DNA of 64,000 nt from contig NC_088206.1 in NCBI RefSeq assembly GCF_037126465.1, forward strand, positions 71,675,687 to 71,739,686. The letters are read 5' to 3'. This DNA comes from Ornithodoros turicata. Lineage: Eukaryota > Arthropoda > Arachnida > Ixodida > Argasidae. Under the pieces are notes generated by a model. The model made no database searches. It saw only the letters and a list, made by a program, of their open reading frames with translations, and had not been told where the DNA came from. The translations under genes and the position numbers were made by a program. Shown here one piece after another: positions 52,723 through 63,060 of the stretch. Numbering within the stretch: the stretch's first letter is position 1; each line of letters opens with the position of its first letter.

Positions 52723-53496
52723 AAAAGGGAGAAAGATAAGGCGCTTTCTTTCGATAAGATAGCGTTCACCTTTCGAACCGGTCAAGTGCAGTGCCCTTTT
52801 GATTCTGTTGAGTATACGCGCCTCCACAAGAATCCGTTCACGTCTCCACCATCAAAACCAATATCCTTTCTCTCGGAATACATTGCCCTTCTTTTATCAT
52901 CTCCACTTCCTGTTATCTATCCTTATTCTCAAATCCTCTCTTATCTCTGTATCCACCTCTTTGCCGTTCTTATACGTATGTTACGCACGGTATGTATTGC
53001 ACTGGCCGCCGTCCCATATCCTACATCCGCCACAAAACGGTCAAAGCCTATTCCGCTCTTACTAACGCCAAGGTTAACATGGTGGACGTGACTTGGATGA
53101 CCACTTTCTAATGGACTATAGCGGGGAAGCGTGTGAAGGGGGAAGAGAAGGAGGCGATGTGGATTGCATAGAGGAAGTGGAAGCGGAGGTGACAGGGGTC
53201 GTTTTCAAGAGGAAGTCGTTACGGTTGTCCAACTTTGGTCTCGGTAAAGGGCAACTAGGTTTCAAAGGGAGAGAGGGATAGTGAGGGGTTGCGAGATGAA
53301 GGGTGTTGGTGGAGGGCGACGTCCACTCTAGTTCATAAATGCGCCGATTATTATTTTATATAATTTATCTCCGTTCAGTGGCGGTTACACGGATCCGCTT
53401 CCCGACATTCCTCTATCTAGATCGTTGAATCCGGATTACGTGCACACGCAAAGTCGGCAAAAACTGTTGTTGTTATTGTTCGTCAACGGATCGTGC
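52723..53496. other. No recognised feature
   Basis: A 151-residue frame (52636-53091) begins within the SINE and has no motif. Confidence 0.4.
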
Positions 53497-53509
53497 ATAC
53501 ATTGCCATA

Positions 53510-53786
53510 TACCGGCCTCGGTGGCTCAGTCGGTAGCGTGTTCGCCTTCCGATCCCGAGATCGCGGGTTCGAACCCGGCCGAGGACGCCAGCAACTTGGT
53601 GGCAGGGTACAAGTTGCCTAGACACGCCGTCTTCCGCGAGGGACGTTAAATGCGGGGTGCCGTGTGATGAGCTTTCATCGCACGTTAAAGAACCCTCAGG
53701 TGGGCAAAAGCAATCCACAGACCGACCGCTGTGGCGTCGCTCATGATCTCAGGTGTCTCGCGACGTAAACACCCAATTATTATTAA
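53510..53786 (+). mobile_element. SINE-B (Ruka-like), full length with target duplication
   Basis: Head: TGGCTCAGTCGGTAGCGTG (A box) and GCGGGTTCGAACCCGG (B box). Body: GCAACTTGGTGGCAGGGTAC, TTCATCGCACGTTAAAGAAC, CCTCAGGTGGGCAAAAG, CAGGTGTCTCGCGACGTAAA; tail (ATT)n. The 13-base ATACATTGCCATA flanks it exactly at 53497-53509 and 53787-53799. The GTTAAAGAACCC..AGGTGG block is the central domain of Ruka-type tick SINEs (knowledge). The intact head and perfect duplication mark a fairly young insertion. Confidence 0.92.
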
Positions 53787-53799
53787 ATACATTGCCATA

Positions 53800-54454
53800 G
53801 ATGAATCGTGGATGTCAGAGAGAGAGAAAGAGAGAAATTTCGAGTGATAATGTAGAAATTCGTCAAATAGATGACCGCTTTGTCCTTTCCGATGAGCCCA
53901 ATTTTATTACTAACAATCGCCCAGAAAACGCAAGCATCCTTAGAAGGATGGGCCGTCCTTCATGAAAGGAAGCGGGGGGTATATTGGGGGCAGGGGGGTA
54001 AGAAAAAAAGAAAGGCTTCATGGGCTATATATATTGGAACGATATGCCTAGCGTCATATGAAGAATCCAGAAAAAGAAGAACTTGCCCGGTTTGTCTTTA
54101 CGCGAGATGTAACACCATAATGCGTAAAAAAAAAAAAAAAACAGAGAGAGTGCGAATAGCAAGCATGAGCTCACTGGTTAGCACGAGATATGACACGAAA
54201 GGTGATGTATGAATGGTAATAATGATAACAAGGATGTGTACACTAATTAACAAACTGCCTAATAACTGGAAAAAAAATCTGCACAAAACGCATGGAATGT
54301 CAAATGATGGTTCATTTTGTTCAGATGATTCCCGTCAATTTCGATTTGATCGCGAAGAAGGTAAAGCTCCCGTTGCAACTATGATATTCCTAATATTTGT
54401 AAATACGGTGTTTTTTTTTAAACATTTCTTCTTTCTTTCTTTTTTTCAAATTCA
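53800..54454. other. No recognised feature
   Basis: (GA)n near 53817-53835; poly(A) at about 54126-54139. Frames lack motifs. Confidence 0.35.
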
Positions 54455-54456
54455 GT

Positions 54457-54705
54457 GTTAGCGCCGCGAAGCAACTGTGGCTATGAGCGGAGTACATACG
54501 TGGACCGAAGGGGAGAGGACAGCAGGAAAGAGTTATGGGTAGTAGTATGCGTCCTCCTGGGCCGACTTCGTCGGGAAAGTCTGCCGGTGAAACCGAGGGA
54601 AAACTTCAGACAGTATATACAACCGGGATTCGAACCCGTGTGTCACCTCCCAGTCTCGGCGTGGAAAACGATCCTGCTAACCACTACGCCACGCGAGCTG
54701 GTGTC
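54457..54705 (-). mobile_element. SINE-A, full length (head type 2)
   Basis: Minus strand from 54705: CGCGTGGCGTAGTGGTTAGC (A box), GAGACTGGGAGGTGACAC, GGGTTCGAATCCCGG (B box), then the body to GCTTCGCGGCGCTAACAC at 54457. Head type 2, shared with 36041. Confidence 0.9.
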
Positions 54706-54779
54706 TTGCTGTCTGGGCGGCTCATTACTCGTGTCACATCGTGGCCGTCCAGAGTGAGAGAGAGACACACACACACACA

Positions 54780-55034
54780 CACTCTTAGAAATGAACTTCA
54801 CCACATAGCACGCTCCTAGCCAACCATCATCTCGAATGATATCGTTATCTTCCCTGATTTGTTGAAAACGGGAGGCGTACGCCTTTTTTCTTTTGTGACA
54901 ATTATGAACAGCGTAAGTGTCCCAAAAAAGGCGTACGCCTCCGGTTTTCAACAAATCAGGCCAGATAACGATATCATTCGAGATGATGGTTGGCTAGGAG
55001 CGTGCTATGCGGTGTAGCTCATTTTTAAGAATGC
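54780..55034. mobile_element. M3 fold-back MITE, copy 2
   Basis: CACTCTTAGAAATGAACTTC to TCATTTTTAAGAATG; arms as in copy 1 (TAGCCAACCATCATCTCGAA, GGCGTACGCC). The left side merges with a (CA)n, the right end is mutated. Confidence 0.85.
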
Positions 55035-57339
55035 AGAGGGTAGACGTATGATAGGGAAATAAAAATAGCGAATGAGTGGCTTTGAAACGCACGCAGTGTA
55101 TACAGCTTTCACTCCGGTCCCTGCCCTGTTTGAAAAGCCACAACACCCATCATCAGGCGGTCTCTATACAGCCTTCCCAAATGCTGCACGAAAAAAAAAA
55201 TAAAAGTAACGCGCGTAAAAAGTACCGAAATGTAGTGTGTACACACCGCTATTTCTGAAGCGGGGGATTATACTTTTCAACTCCTTCTGAATGCGGTATT
55301 ATGCCTCTCTCTCTCTCTTTCAATTTCGACCTCCTCCTTTTTCTCTTTTCAAGATTCAATGTCCGTTCCAATATATGCTGCTGCCTCTTTAGAAACTCCG
55401 CGTGTTTGTCTGTGTGTGTGTGTGTGTGGTGGTTGAGGAGGGGGGGGGGGAGAGCACAGTGATGGTAATATCAAAATTTCGGGCAAGTTTTATTTGCTCA
55501 AAGTAGAAGCGATATCGAAATTTCGACAACTTTTATTTGCTCGGAGCCAATCACTCAGTATTTTTTCCTTATTTTTCATTGCGGACAGGACGCCACTAGA
55601 TAGATTTGCTGTGGTATGTCAATATATTATCTCCCGGTGTGTCGTGTTATGGATAAGGTCCGCCACGTTAGCCTTCGCTGTGATAAGATTTCCATTGATA
55701 CTTCTTTTTCTGAGCGATCTCATTCGCAGAGTGTCTGATATACGCTTTGAACCGGACACACACGGCTGTTTGGTTTCCATTGACTACCCTAGTAGTTGAT
55801 ATAAGTTGATAAGTAAATTTTTAAAGATATGATATAAATACAGACTATTTTGTCGCGACAACGAGCACCAAGCTGCAGCCGTTCGCAAGTGAAACAAGAA
55901 GCACTCGCCAACACAACATAATCACTCACGTCCAGTAACCACCATCAAGTGTGCAGGGTCGAACCCCTCTGCGAGCGAGCCTCTCCTCTTTTTCTCCTCC
56001 CACCCCCGACATAGCGCACCGCATGACCCGAAAGCTTCGCTCAGAAACACGGCTCACGTCCTGCCCTCACCAACGCAGACCTTTCCTTTAACACACCACT
56101 CGTGCTACTCCCTGTGCGGATCTCACCCCTACCTTTACGTAACACCCCTTTCTGTACCCTTTGGTCGACGCAAGAGGGCGTAATTGCCGTCCAGATGTAA
56201 TGGAATAGGGCGAGGAGCAACTATGAAATATGAAGCGGCCGGCAGTCGCGTGGGCCGGTTACGGCACGCACATCGCCAGTGCATGCAGGAGGAAAAAAAG
56301 AAAAAAAAAGAAAGAAAAAAGAAGGACCTTGTTAATGACGGGCGAATGCCCTGTCGGAGCATTGCTGCACTGCTGCCTTCAAGGACTACTACATGCCGCA
56401 AATGGGGAACGGTCCTCAGCTGTACCATCATGGGTACGCTATTCGAGGTATATTGTTCGATAGTGAGGCGAGACCCTCTCATGTGATTATAAAAACTGAG
56501 AAAACTACATAAGCTGCTACTTCTGTACAATTTAATGACCGGAAAAGTTACGGCGAATTCGGGTGATCATTTCAATGCAACACGGAACCAAGCGCTCGGA
56601 AATTGCAAGGTCGGCACCCGAGCTGGATCACGTGATCGGTGCCACCCGAACAGGAGTGTGCCAGGAACCTGGCGGTTTTAGTCTCTTGGTTCACGCTATA
56701 GGGGCATCGCGGTCGCCCGTCTTTTGGTTCCGTCGTCTGCTAAACCGCGTGAACTTCGACGTGGGGCCCAATGAGGGCACTCGCCACAGTTGCAGTGCGG
56801 ATGTGACGACACCGGATATAGTTGGGCAACCTGCTGCTCGATCGTCTTGAGACCGGGCGAAAAAAGTGCTAGCTGGCAAATTTCTGGCGCTCGGAAAGCG
56901 CCACGCGCACATGACTGCTCAGGATCTGGTTAAAAAAATCGTCATTAATTTGAACATTATAGATTGAGTGAAACCTCTCGCAGCAAGAAGGACACGGCGT
57001 AGTCAGGCATGGAACCAATTTTTACGAGAACAAATCGATTCAATAAAGTTTTTATGATATTTTTTTTCTCCCCCGGAACGCAACAGATTTTGGAACCTCA
57101 TGCCTAATAGTGTACTTGATTCCTGACAATTTTGTGATAGAGCTGGAACATTTTTGATTGTGATTTTGTTTAGCAATCGTGGAATGTAGAAACTCTGTCA
57201 ATTGCGGTCAATACAAGCGATAAAAAATAGAGACACTGAAACTACTGTTTATTAACGCACAAGCTTTCCTGCAGCCGTCTGCATTTGGCCAGGTACAAAA
57301 GTGATTTTTATCTTTTTATCACTTGATTTTGATTACCGG
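55035..57339. other. No supported gene; small tandem duplication
   Basis: 55467-55549 holds two ~42 bp units (AAATTTCGxxxAxxTTTTATTTGCTC). (GT)n and G-run near 55412-55450. Frames at 56184-56530 cross an A-rich tract and at 56563-56850 lack motifs. Confidence 0.4.
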
Positions 57340-57510
57340 GATTTGTTTCTTTTTTCTTCTCTTGCTTTCGTCCTTTCTCATTTCCTTTTTGCTGTTTTTT
57401 CCTTTTTTCGCCGTGTTCTTGGATCTCTTACTTGTATTACTTGTATTGCCTCTCCTGTTTGGGCCAAAGTTTGACCCGCAGTATGAATAAATAACTAAAT
57501 AAAAATAAAC
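57340..57510 (+). mobile_element. LINE 3' end with AAATAA tail
   Basis: Pyrimidine-rich UTR, then CCTGTTTGGGCCAAAGTTTG, ACCCGCAGTATGAATAAATA and degenerate (AAAT)n. It resembles GCAGTATGAATAAATAAATA-type CR1/jockey LINE ends of ticks (knowledge). Confidence 0.55.
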
Positions 57511-57834
57511 AGTGCTTATAGAGGTACAGACCGCGTTTAGCTAAAAAGCGTTAGATGAGCCGTGCCACGAATTCTTTGTCCGTGCTATAGTATGGCCGTT
57601 ATTTTCGATTAAAAGCGTTAAAGTGTTCCCTGTCACTGGCATGGTGGAATCACTAGCGACCTCATTATACATACACCTACTTCCCATTTCTCTCTCACTG
57701 TTGTTCTTTTTCTCGTTTTTGGACTGTGCCACTGCTAATTTGAACATCGAAGCGAACAGTTGCGTAACCAAACCGAACACATGTACAGCGTGGACAAAGC
57801 GTTTCTTTTTTAAATCTTTTTTATATATTCCGTG
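57511..57834. other. No recognised feature
   Basis: No supported gene. Confidence 0.35.
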
Positions 57835-58112
57835 TTAGCGCCGCGACGCAACTGTGGCTATGAGCGGCATGCAGACGTGGATAGATGGAGAGAGGACAGT
57901 AGGAAGAAGAGGTTGGGACGCTGGTGTTAGTATGCGTGCTGGGCCGACTTCAGGGGAAACTGTGCCTACATTCGTCTGGAAAGTGCGCGAGAAAACACTG
58001 CGAAAACCTCAGACAGAACAGCCTGTGGGAGGACTCGAACCCACCACCTCAAGGTCTTCAGCATGACCTTGACTACCACCAACGAGAGGAAGCTTTTAAA
58101 ACCCAGTCGGCC
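57835..58112 (-). mobile_element. SINE-A, near full length
   Basis: Plus strand: TTAGCGCCGCGACGCAACTG, GCTGGGCCGACTTCAGGGG, GAGGACTCGAACCCACCACC (B box side), CCACCAACGAGAGG and CCCAGTCGGCCACG at the head end. Head type 1. Confidence 0.88.
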
Positions 58113-58911
58113 ACGTTTTATTTCACGTCCCGTATACTTGGAAGCCACGTATGTATATAGTTGCCGTGTAGCGCAACCACTACTCTGCGACACCGCCAAA
58201 AGCACCGAAAAACACCGATAACAATCCCCCTTCCATTTCTGCCTACCTTTCCCACAACCCCACACTGTCTATACCCAAGTGTACCCAAGTGTGTTATCGT
58301 GTACCGAATATCCAACAAAAGCCCCGCCCTGCTTTGCGGCCCCCCTTCTCTATAAAGACTATTTGGAAACGACGCATAATTCACCGGTGCGCAACAAGCA
58401 AACGCCGACAACTACAGTCACGTTTCCGAGCGTGCACTGCCTCCCTTCCCGTGCACTGCGAGATAAAAGAATACTTTTTCCTCTCCGCAAACGCGAGCGC
58501 ATGGCATGTTTATAAAAATGAACGGTGAGAGCGTTTCGGGAATAACTTGGACGTGACTACCATTCCTCACAACAACACTGTTCGATACCGCACTGCTACT
58601 GCATTGTCCGTGTAATGTGTATACCTTGCCACTAAAACGATTGAAAGATAGCGTGCAGTGCTCCAGCGAGCCGGCCTTCCGGGTTTCGCGAGATAGCGGC
58701 ACAGCGCGCGCGCGCGCGTGGAGTTGTGATGGGGTTGGGGTGATAGTGCAGTTGCTCTCGTGTGAGTAGGTGTGTATCGGGATGGACATCTGGGTTGTTT
58801 CCTTCGCTTTCTTTTCTCGCAATGGAGATTTTATTGCAGTCGTGATTATCATTCCCATCGACGTTATTATGGTTGTAGGAACACGTACTGCGACACAAAT
58901 ATCAGTAAGTT
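58113..58911. other. No supported gene
   Basis: (CG)n at about 58697-58711. A 146-residue minus frame (58418-58858) has no motif. Confidence 0.35.
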
Positions 58912-59073
58912 TTAGTGCATCGCACGCTATGGCCTTTGCGTACGTAAGGAATAGCCGTGGTGGTTCTGCGCACTGCGCGAAGCTCTCTTTATGGTTTGCG
59001 CGTGCCCAGAACCACCAACGCTATTCCTTACGTACGCAAATGCGATATAGCGCACGGTAACTAAAACTCTCCA
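58912..59073. mobile_element. M1 fold-back MITE, copy 5
   Basis: AAGTTTTAGTGCATCGCACG to CGGTAACTAAAACTCTC with the shared centre GGTTCTGCGCACTGCGCGAA. Ends slightly mutated. It lies 20 bases from a SINE-A end, as copy 1 does at 8045. Confidence 0.8.
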
Positions 59074-59092
59074 CTTTCTCTTTTGTTATTCG

Positions 59093-59330
59093 GTGCTAGC
59101 ACCACGAAGCAACTGTAGCTGTGAGCGGTGTACAGACGCGCAGACAGCATGTAGGGGTGGGAGACAGGGGCTTCGTACGCGTGCCGGGCCGACTTCAGGG
59201 GGAACTATGTGTCGATATCAGTCTGAAAAGTCTACCGGAAAACGTATGGAAAGCCTCAGACGGTATTATAGTCGGTGGTAGCATTCGAGCGCACTACTTC
59301 CTCAGTCTTCAGGCCGACTTTCAGACAGTC
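59093..59330 (-). mobile_element. SINE-A, near full length
   Basis: Plus strand: CTAGCACCACGAAGCAACTG, GGGCCGACTTCAGGGGGAAC, ACCGGAAAACGTATGGAAAG and GGTAGCATTCGAGCGCACTA (mutated B box). Confidence 0.82.
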
Positions 59331-59539
59331 ACTAAAACTGTGTCCACTCAAAACAAATACAGCTGGCAAACAACGCTCAAGTACTGTGTTGGAGGAAAAT
59401 TTAATATAACGTGGTACTACTACTACTGTGTACTACTGTGTATACGACTATACGTACACTAAACAGAAATAGCGACTACTTAATAACAAACGCTCGTACG
59501 AAAGTACTATAACGCAAGCGCAAGCGCAAAAATACAACT

Positions 59540-59749
59540 GAAACAACAACAAATTTATTGTAAGATGATGAATGGGGAGTTTCACCGCCAGGGGGCGATA
59601 CTCTAATCCGATTGCTGGTGGTGATGTGGGGAATGAAATAATGAGGCCTTTCACAATAAGGATCAAAGTCCTATGGTATCCGAAACGGTCAAAAAGAGCT
59701 TTGAGGGCAGAGCGCCGGTGGGCTGGATTTTGGCCAGGGACTAAGCAAT

Positions 59750-59790
<41 letters not shown>

Positions 59791-60010
59791 GGTTGGTAAT
59801 GTGGGCAATGACGAATAATGTGCTCTAGATCTTCTAGAGCATCGCAGTTAGAGCAACTAGGAGAGTGAACTTGTCTCAAGCGGTAATGCCACGGAGCTGT
59901 AAAAGCCACATCGAGTCCCACCCGATGAATTAATGATTAATGCAGCATCTTGACGAGAGCTTTTCGTGGCATGCGGAAAGCGAGCGTTGGCTCTCCTCAG
60001 CGTAGATGGG
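59540..60010 (-). pseudogene. LINE C-terminal zinc-knuckle and 3' UTR (GTT-tailed family), copy 3
   Basis: Minus strand: DVAFTAPWHYRLRQVHSPSC, CSNCDALEDLEHIIRHCPHY, then a (CT)n-encoded PSLSLSLSLS stretch, and a 3' UTR with the GGGGCGATACTC / GAATGGGGAGTTTC blocks ending in a TTGTTGTTG-type tail at about 59545. (GA)n(G)n at 59754-59789 replaces the G-run of copy 2. The 5' part is lost. Confidence 0.78.
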
Positions 60011-60207
60011 AGGAGAATACAACTCAAGTACGACAAGTCATGCACTAAAAGCAAATGACGGCCAGGATTTGTCATTCTCTCTTGCATTGCTTTTTTTTTT
60101 CTTTTTTTTTTTCCTGTAAGGAAAGTATTAGAATTCCGTATAGGTGGGACTCAGGCTTCGTCAGTTGCAGAAAGCTGCGACTCAGAATTCTTCCATGTAT
60201 TCTTATA

Positions 60208-60421
60208 CAGGGTGTTTGCTCTAACGTGTCCAGGATTTTATTTAAAGCGAGCGATAAAAGAGAAACGAGCGCTACTTTTCACCTACTTGACTGAGAAACA
60301 GGTGCTACTATAGTGAAGCAGTACCTGTTTCTTACTCAAGTAGCAGAAAAGTACCACTTGCTTTTCTTTTATTGCTCGCTTTAAATATATAATTTCTGGA
60401 CACGTTAGAGCATACGCCCTG
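60208..60421. mobile_element. M9-like fold-back MITE, copy 2
   Basis: CAGGGTGTTTGCTCTAACGT on the left and ACGTTAGAGCATACGCCCTG on the right, TA flanks (60206-60207, 60422-60423). The arms continue through TTTAAAGCGAGC and AAGTAG. The first bases match the 25078 element; the interior differs. Confidence 0.85.
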
Positions 60422-60511
60422 TATATGTACAATGCTCGCAACTTGCAACCAATCTCCCGTTAACGTGACGTCGCTCCGATAAACGCAGACTGGCGGCGAA
60501 CATCGCACTCA

Positions 60512-60738
60512 GTGCCGGGTCTGACCCATGTTCTTTCGAGGGGTGGCAGGATGTTGACGTGCTGTCGCTTGTTTTCAACACGTGTGGAAACAGTCTTGAC
60601 AGAGAGAATCTGCAAGGTCGTCCCGAAGATTGCTCCAGATTTTGTTTTTTGTCGAATCTATTTCCACACGTGTTGACAACAAGCGACAGCATGTCCACAT
60701 TCTGCTACCCCTCGACAGAACGTCGGTTGAACCCGGAC
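60512..60738. mobile_element. Palindromic fold-back, ~227 bp or longer
   Basis: Arms 60512-60597 and 60652-60738 share TGCTGTCGCTTGTT.TCAACACGTGTGGAAA, TCGAGGGGT.GCAG.ATGT and, further out, CCGGGT. The loop is about 55 bases. Weak similarity may extend to 60455 and 60800. Confidence 0.75.
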
Positions 60739-60800
60739 TTTTTCGGGGCGAAATACACGGAAGTTTACGCGAAGTTAAAGGACTGCGCAGCCCGTGGATG

Positions 60801-61113
60801 CCCAGTATCTACTTGACATTATTCGAGGAAAAATTTCTACATAAACGCGCGCTCCTTCATTCATGCATTCATTCATTGCGACACCTCTTAATCGTGTATA
60901 GCGCAAAAAGCATAGTTATCGACACATTTTAATCGTTATAGCATAGTTCTCGTTAACAACAACAAATATATCGTGACTATGATATGCGTTACATAGCATG
61001 ACATGGTTACACGCTAAACGTTAGATGTGACATATGAGAATGAAATGAAGTGAAGTGAAGCGAATGAAAAAAAAAAAAAAGAGAAAATTGGCACCACCGT
61101 GGAAGCCGGCTAC
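60801..61113. other. No recognised feature
   Basis: No supported gene. Confidence 0.35.
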
Positions 61114-61128
61114 TCCATACCACGTAGA

Positions 61129-61429
61129 TTTTTTTTTTGATTGGGTGTTAGCGCCGCGAAGCAACTGTGGCTATGAGCGACGTACAGATGTGGACAGACG
61201 GAGAGAGGATAGCAGGAAGGAGTGGGGGACAGGGGGGTTAGTATGCGTCCTGGGCCGACTTCAGGGGGAACTGTGCCGACATTCGTCTGGAAAGTCTTCG
61301 GAAAACTCAGGGAAAACCTCAGACAGCACAGCCGGCGGTAGGATTCGAACCCACCACCTCCCAGTCTTCAGCATGACCTTGGTTACCACCAACGAGCGGA
61401 CGCCTTAGCCCACTCGGCCATGCCGCTGG
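61129..61429 (-). mobile_element. SINE-A, full length, reference copy (head type 1) with target duplication
   Basis: Flanked by the 15-base TCCATACCACGTAGA at 61114-61128 and 61430-61444. On minus from 61429: GGCATGGCCGAGTGGGCTAA (A box of a Leu/Ser-type tRNA with a long variable arm), GGTGGGTTCGAATCCTACC (B box), CTGAGGTTTTCCCTGAG, CCTGAAGTCGGCCCAGGACG, TTCCTGCTATCCTCTCTCC and GCCACAGTTGCTTCGCGGCG, ending GCTAACACCCAATC and a poly(A) of ten. This is the cleanest copy and defines the family here. Confidence 0.93.
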
Positions 61430-62304
61430 TCCATACCACGTAGACAGCTCAGAAAATATACACTAGGCTCAGATACGAAGAGTCACACAAAGTCAGAACA
61501 GTCACAAAAAAAAAAAAAAAAAAAAAAGAAAAAGGAAAGGAAAGAAAAGAACATAAACGGAAACAGAAGTTTTGCACGTTTTAACGTAGCATGCATCACA
61601 TCGGAAAATACGATATAACGCATTGGCTTCAACGGCCTGCTGAGTCTACGCATTAAGGTAAAATCTTCTCCCACAATACATATTTCGGAAAGGTTTAGCC
61701 ACTACCTCATTGGGCGTCGTGGCAAAATGGCATTAGCGTCCCACCGTCCCCTGGGGAAACACGCACCGTGACAGCAGAACAGAGCGACGACCGTTTCGAG
61801 GGGACGTGCAATCTTTTCACCATCATCATCATAAGGTCTAATGGCCGTAATGATTGCGCTTTCAGCAGATTCCCGCTCAGCTCGTCTTGGAATCCTGTCA
61901 AGATCCTTTCTCGGGGGAATATGGAAGCTTCTTCCCCGCGTCCGATCATTTTATTGGCTGTCGCGTTCGAGGTGTCATAACCGCTGTCGATGTCGATGTG
62001 ACTTCTTTAATATGCCCGAGCTGTCAGCGTCTAGAACATGATGCAGGGAGGCACGGATGAAATGCTATAGCGTCCCGCACTGTGAAAGGAATGGGGTCGG
62101 CTTCATATTTGACGTAAAAGTGTCACATGACCAAATCGCTCGTGAAGCATTAAGATTTGGGCGATTCGTGATGATAATGCGGTATCCCGTAGGTGCTTTT
62201 TTTTTTTCTTGATTCGGCTTCTGGCTGTGAAGCTGGCTACACTTAGGGTCTAAGAAAGCACGAAAATGATCAATTAAAGAATGTCAGTTGAAGAAAAGGC
62301 ATCA
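61430..62304. other. No recognised feature
   Basis: Poly(A) at about 61507-61528. No supported gene. Confidence 0.35.
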
Positions 62305-62380
62305 CAGCGGTGTTTATTCGAACCCACATCCTCCGATTTTAGGTCGGATACGCTACAAGTTTGACCATGGTGGCTATCTT
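62305..62380 (-). repeat. tRNA-like fragment (SINE head)
   Basis: Minus strand reads CACCATGGTCAAACTTGTAG (A-box-like), TCCGACCTAAAATCGGA (anticodon arm) and GGATGTGGGTTCGAATAA (B box). The acceptor stem does not close, and no body follows, so it is a solitary head. Confidence 0.5.
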
Positions 62381-62567
62381 CTTTTTCAGAAAATGAACAT
62401 GTTTCGTTAACAAAGAGCTAACCTCACATCAACGTACAAAGTCGCATGCTCCTGAGGTCACCCAGTTGCGTACTATACTTTAAAAAAAGAAAGCTTCTAT
62501 ATTTCATTGCCGCAGCTACTAGTACGTTACAAGACTGACCAGTTCGTTATATTGAAACCATATGTGC

Positions 62568-62628
62568 TTTTTATGTATATGTGCTATTTATGTATATATG
62601 TATGCTTTTTATGTATATGCCATATGTA
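62568..62628 (+). repeat. Tandem CTTTTTATGTATATG-like repeat
   Basis: Three to four imperfect units of TTTATGTATAT(G). Confidence 0.6.
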
Positions 62629-62949
62629 TACGGAGGTAGCTGCGCATGTACTTGACGGTGATGTGCTACAGATCGGCGTGTACCAGATACAGATCACTAA
62701 CGAGAAATGGTTGATGGTTACAACATAAATGTGTTCTAAGATGGTACCCTTTGAGGCAGTGTGTACTTGTTCGTATCTGTCTAGGAAATAAATCCAAGCA
62801 CTTTTTCTTTTAGCTTTCCAATATAATTTTAATTTGGAGTATGAAACCAAGAAAAGACACCTCGGTACCCAACGCCATTAAGCTATGGTTGCTTAGCACT
62901 GGTGGCCTCCGAGTTCTCAGACACTACAGCTCTTCGACCGGAGTATTAA

Positions 62950-63060
62950 TCAGGGTGTCGAACCGAACCCGAACCCGAACCGAAAACCGTACCCGAACCG
63001 TTATTTTTGCCGGAACCGAACCCGAACCCGAACCGAAATTTTCATGACACTGTTGAACCC
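62950..63060 (+). repeat. (CCGAAC)n-type array, possibly a MITE end
   Basis: GAACCCGAACCCGAACCG-type hexamers in two blocks (62957-63000, 63012-63037) separated by TTATTTTTGCCG. It begins CAGGGTGTCGAACCG, a start seen in some hAT-type MITEs (knowledge); a matching right end was not found. Confidence 0.55.

Noticed and set aside
53523..53584. Stand-alone tRNA gene
   Set aside because: It is the head of a SINE-B with body, tail and target duplication.
60405..60816. Two similar peptides on opposite strands
   Set aside because: They arise because the DNA is a palindrome, so both arms translate alike.
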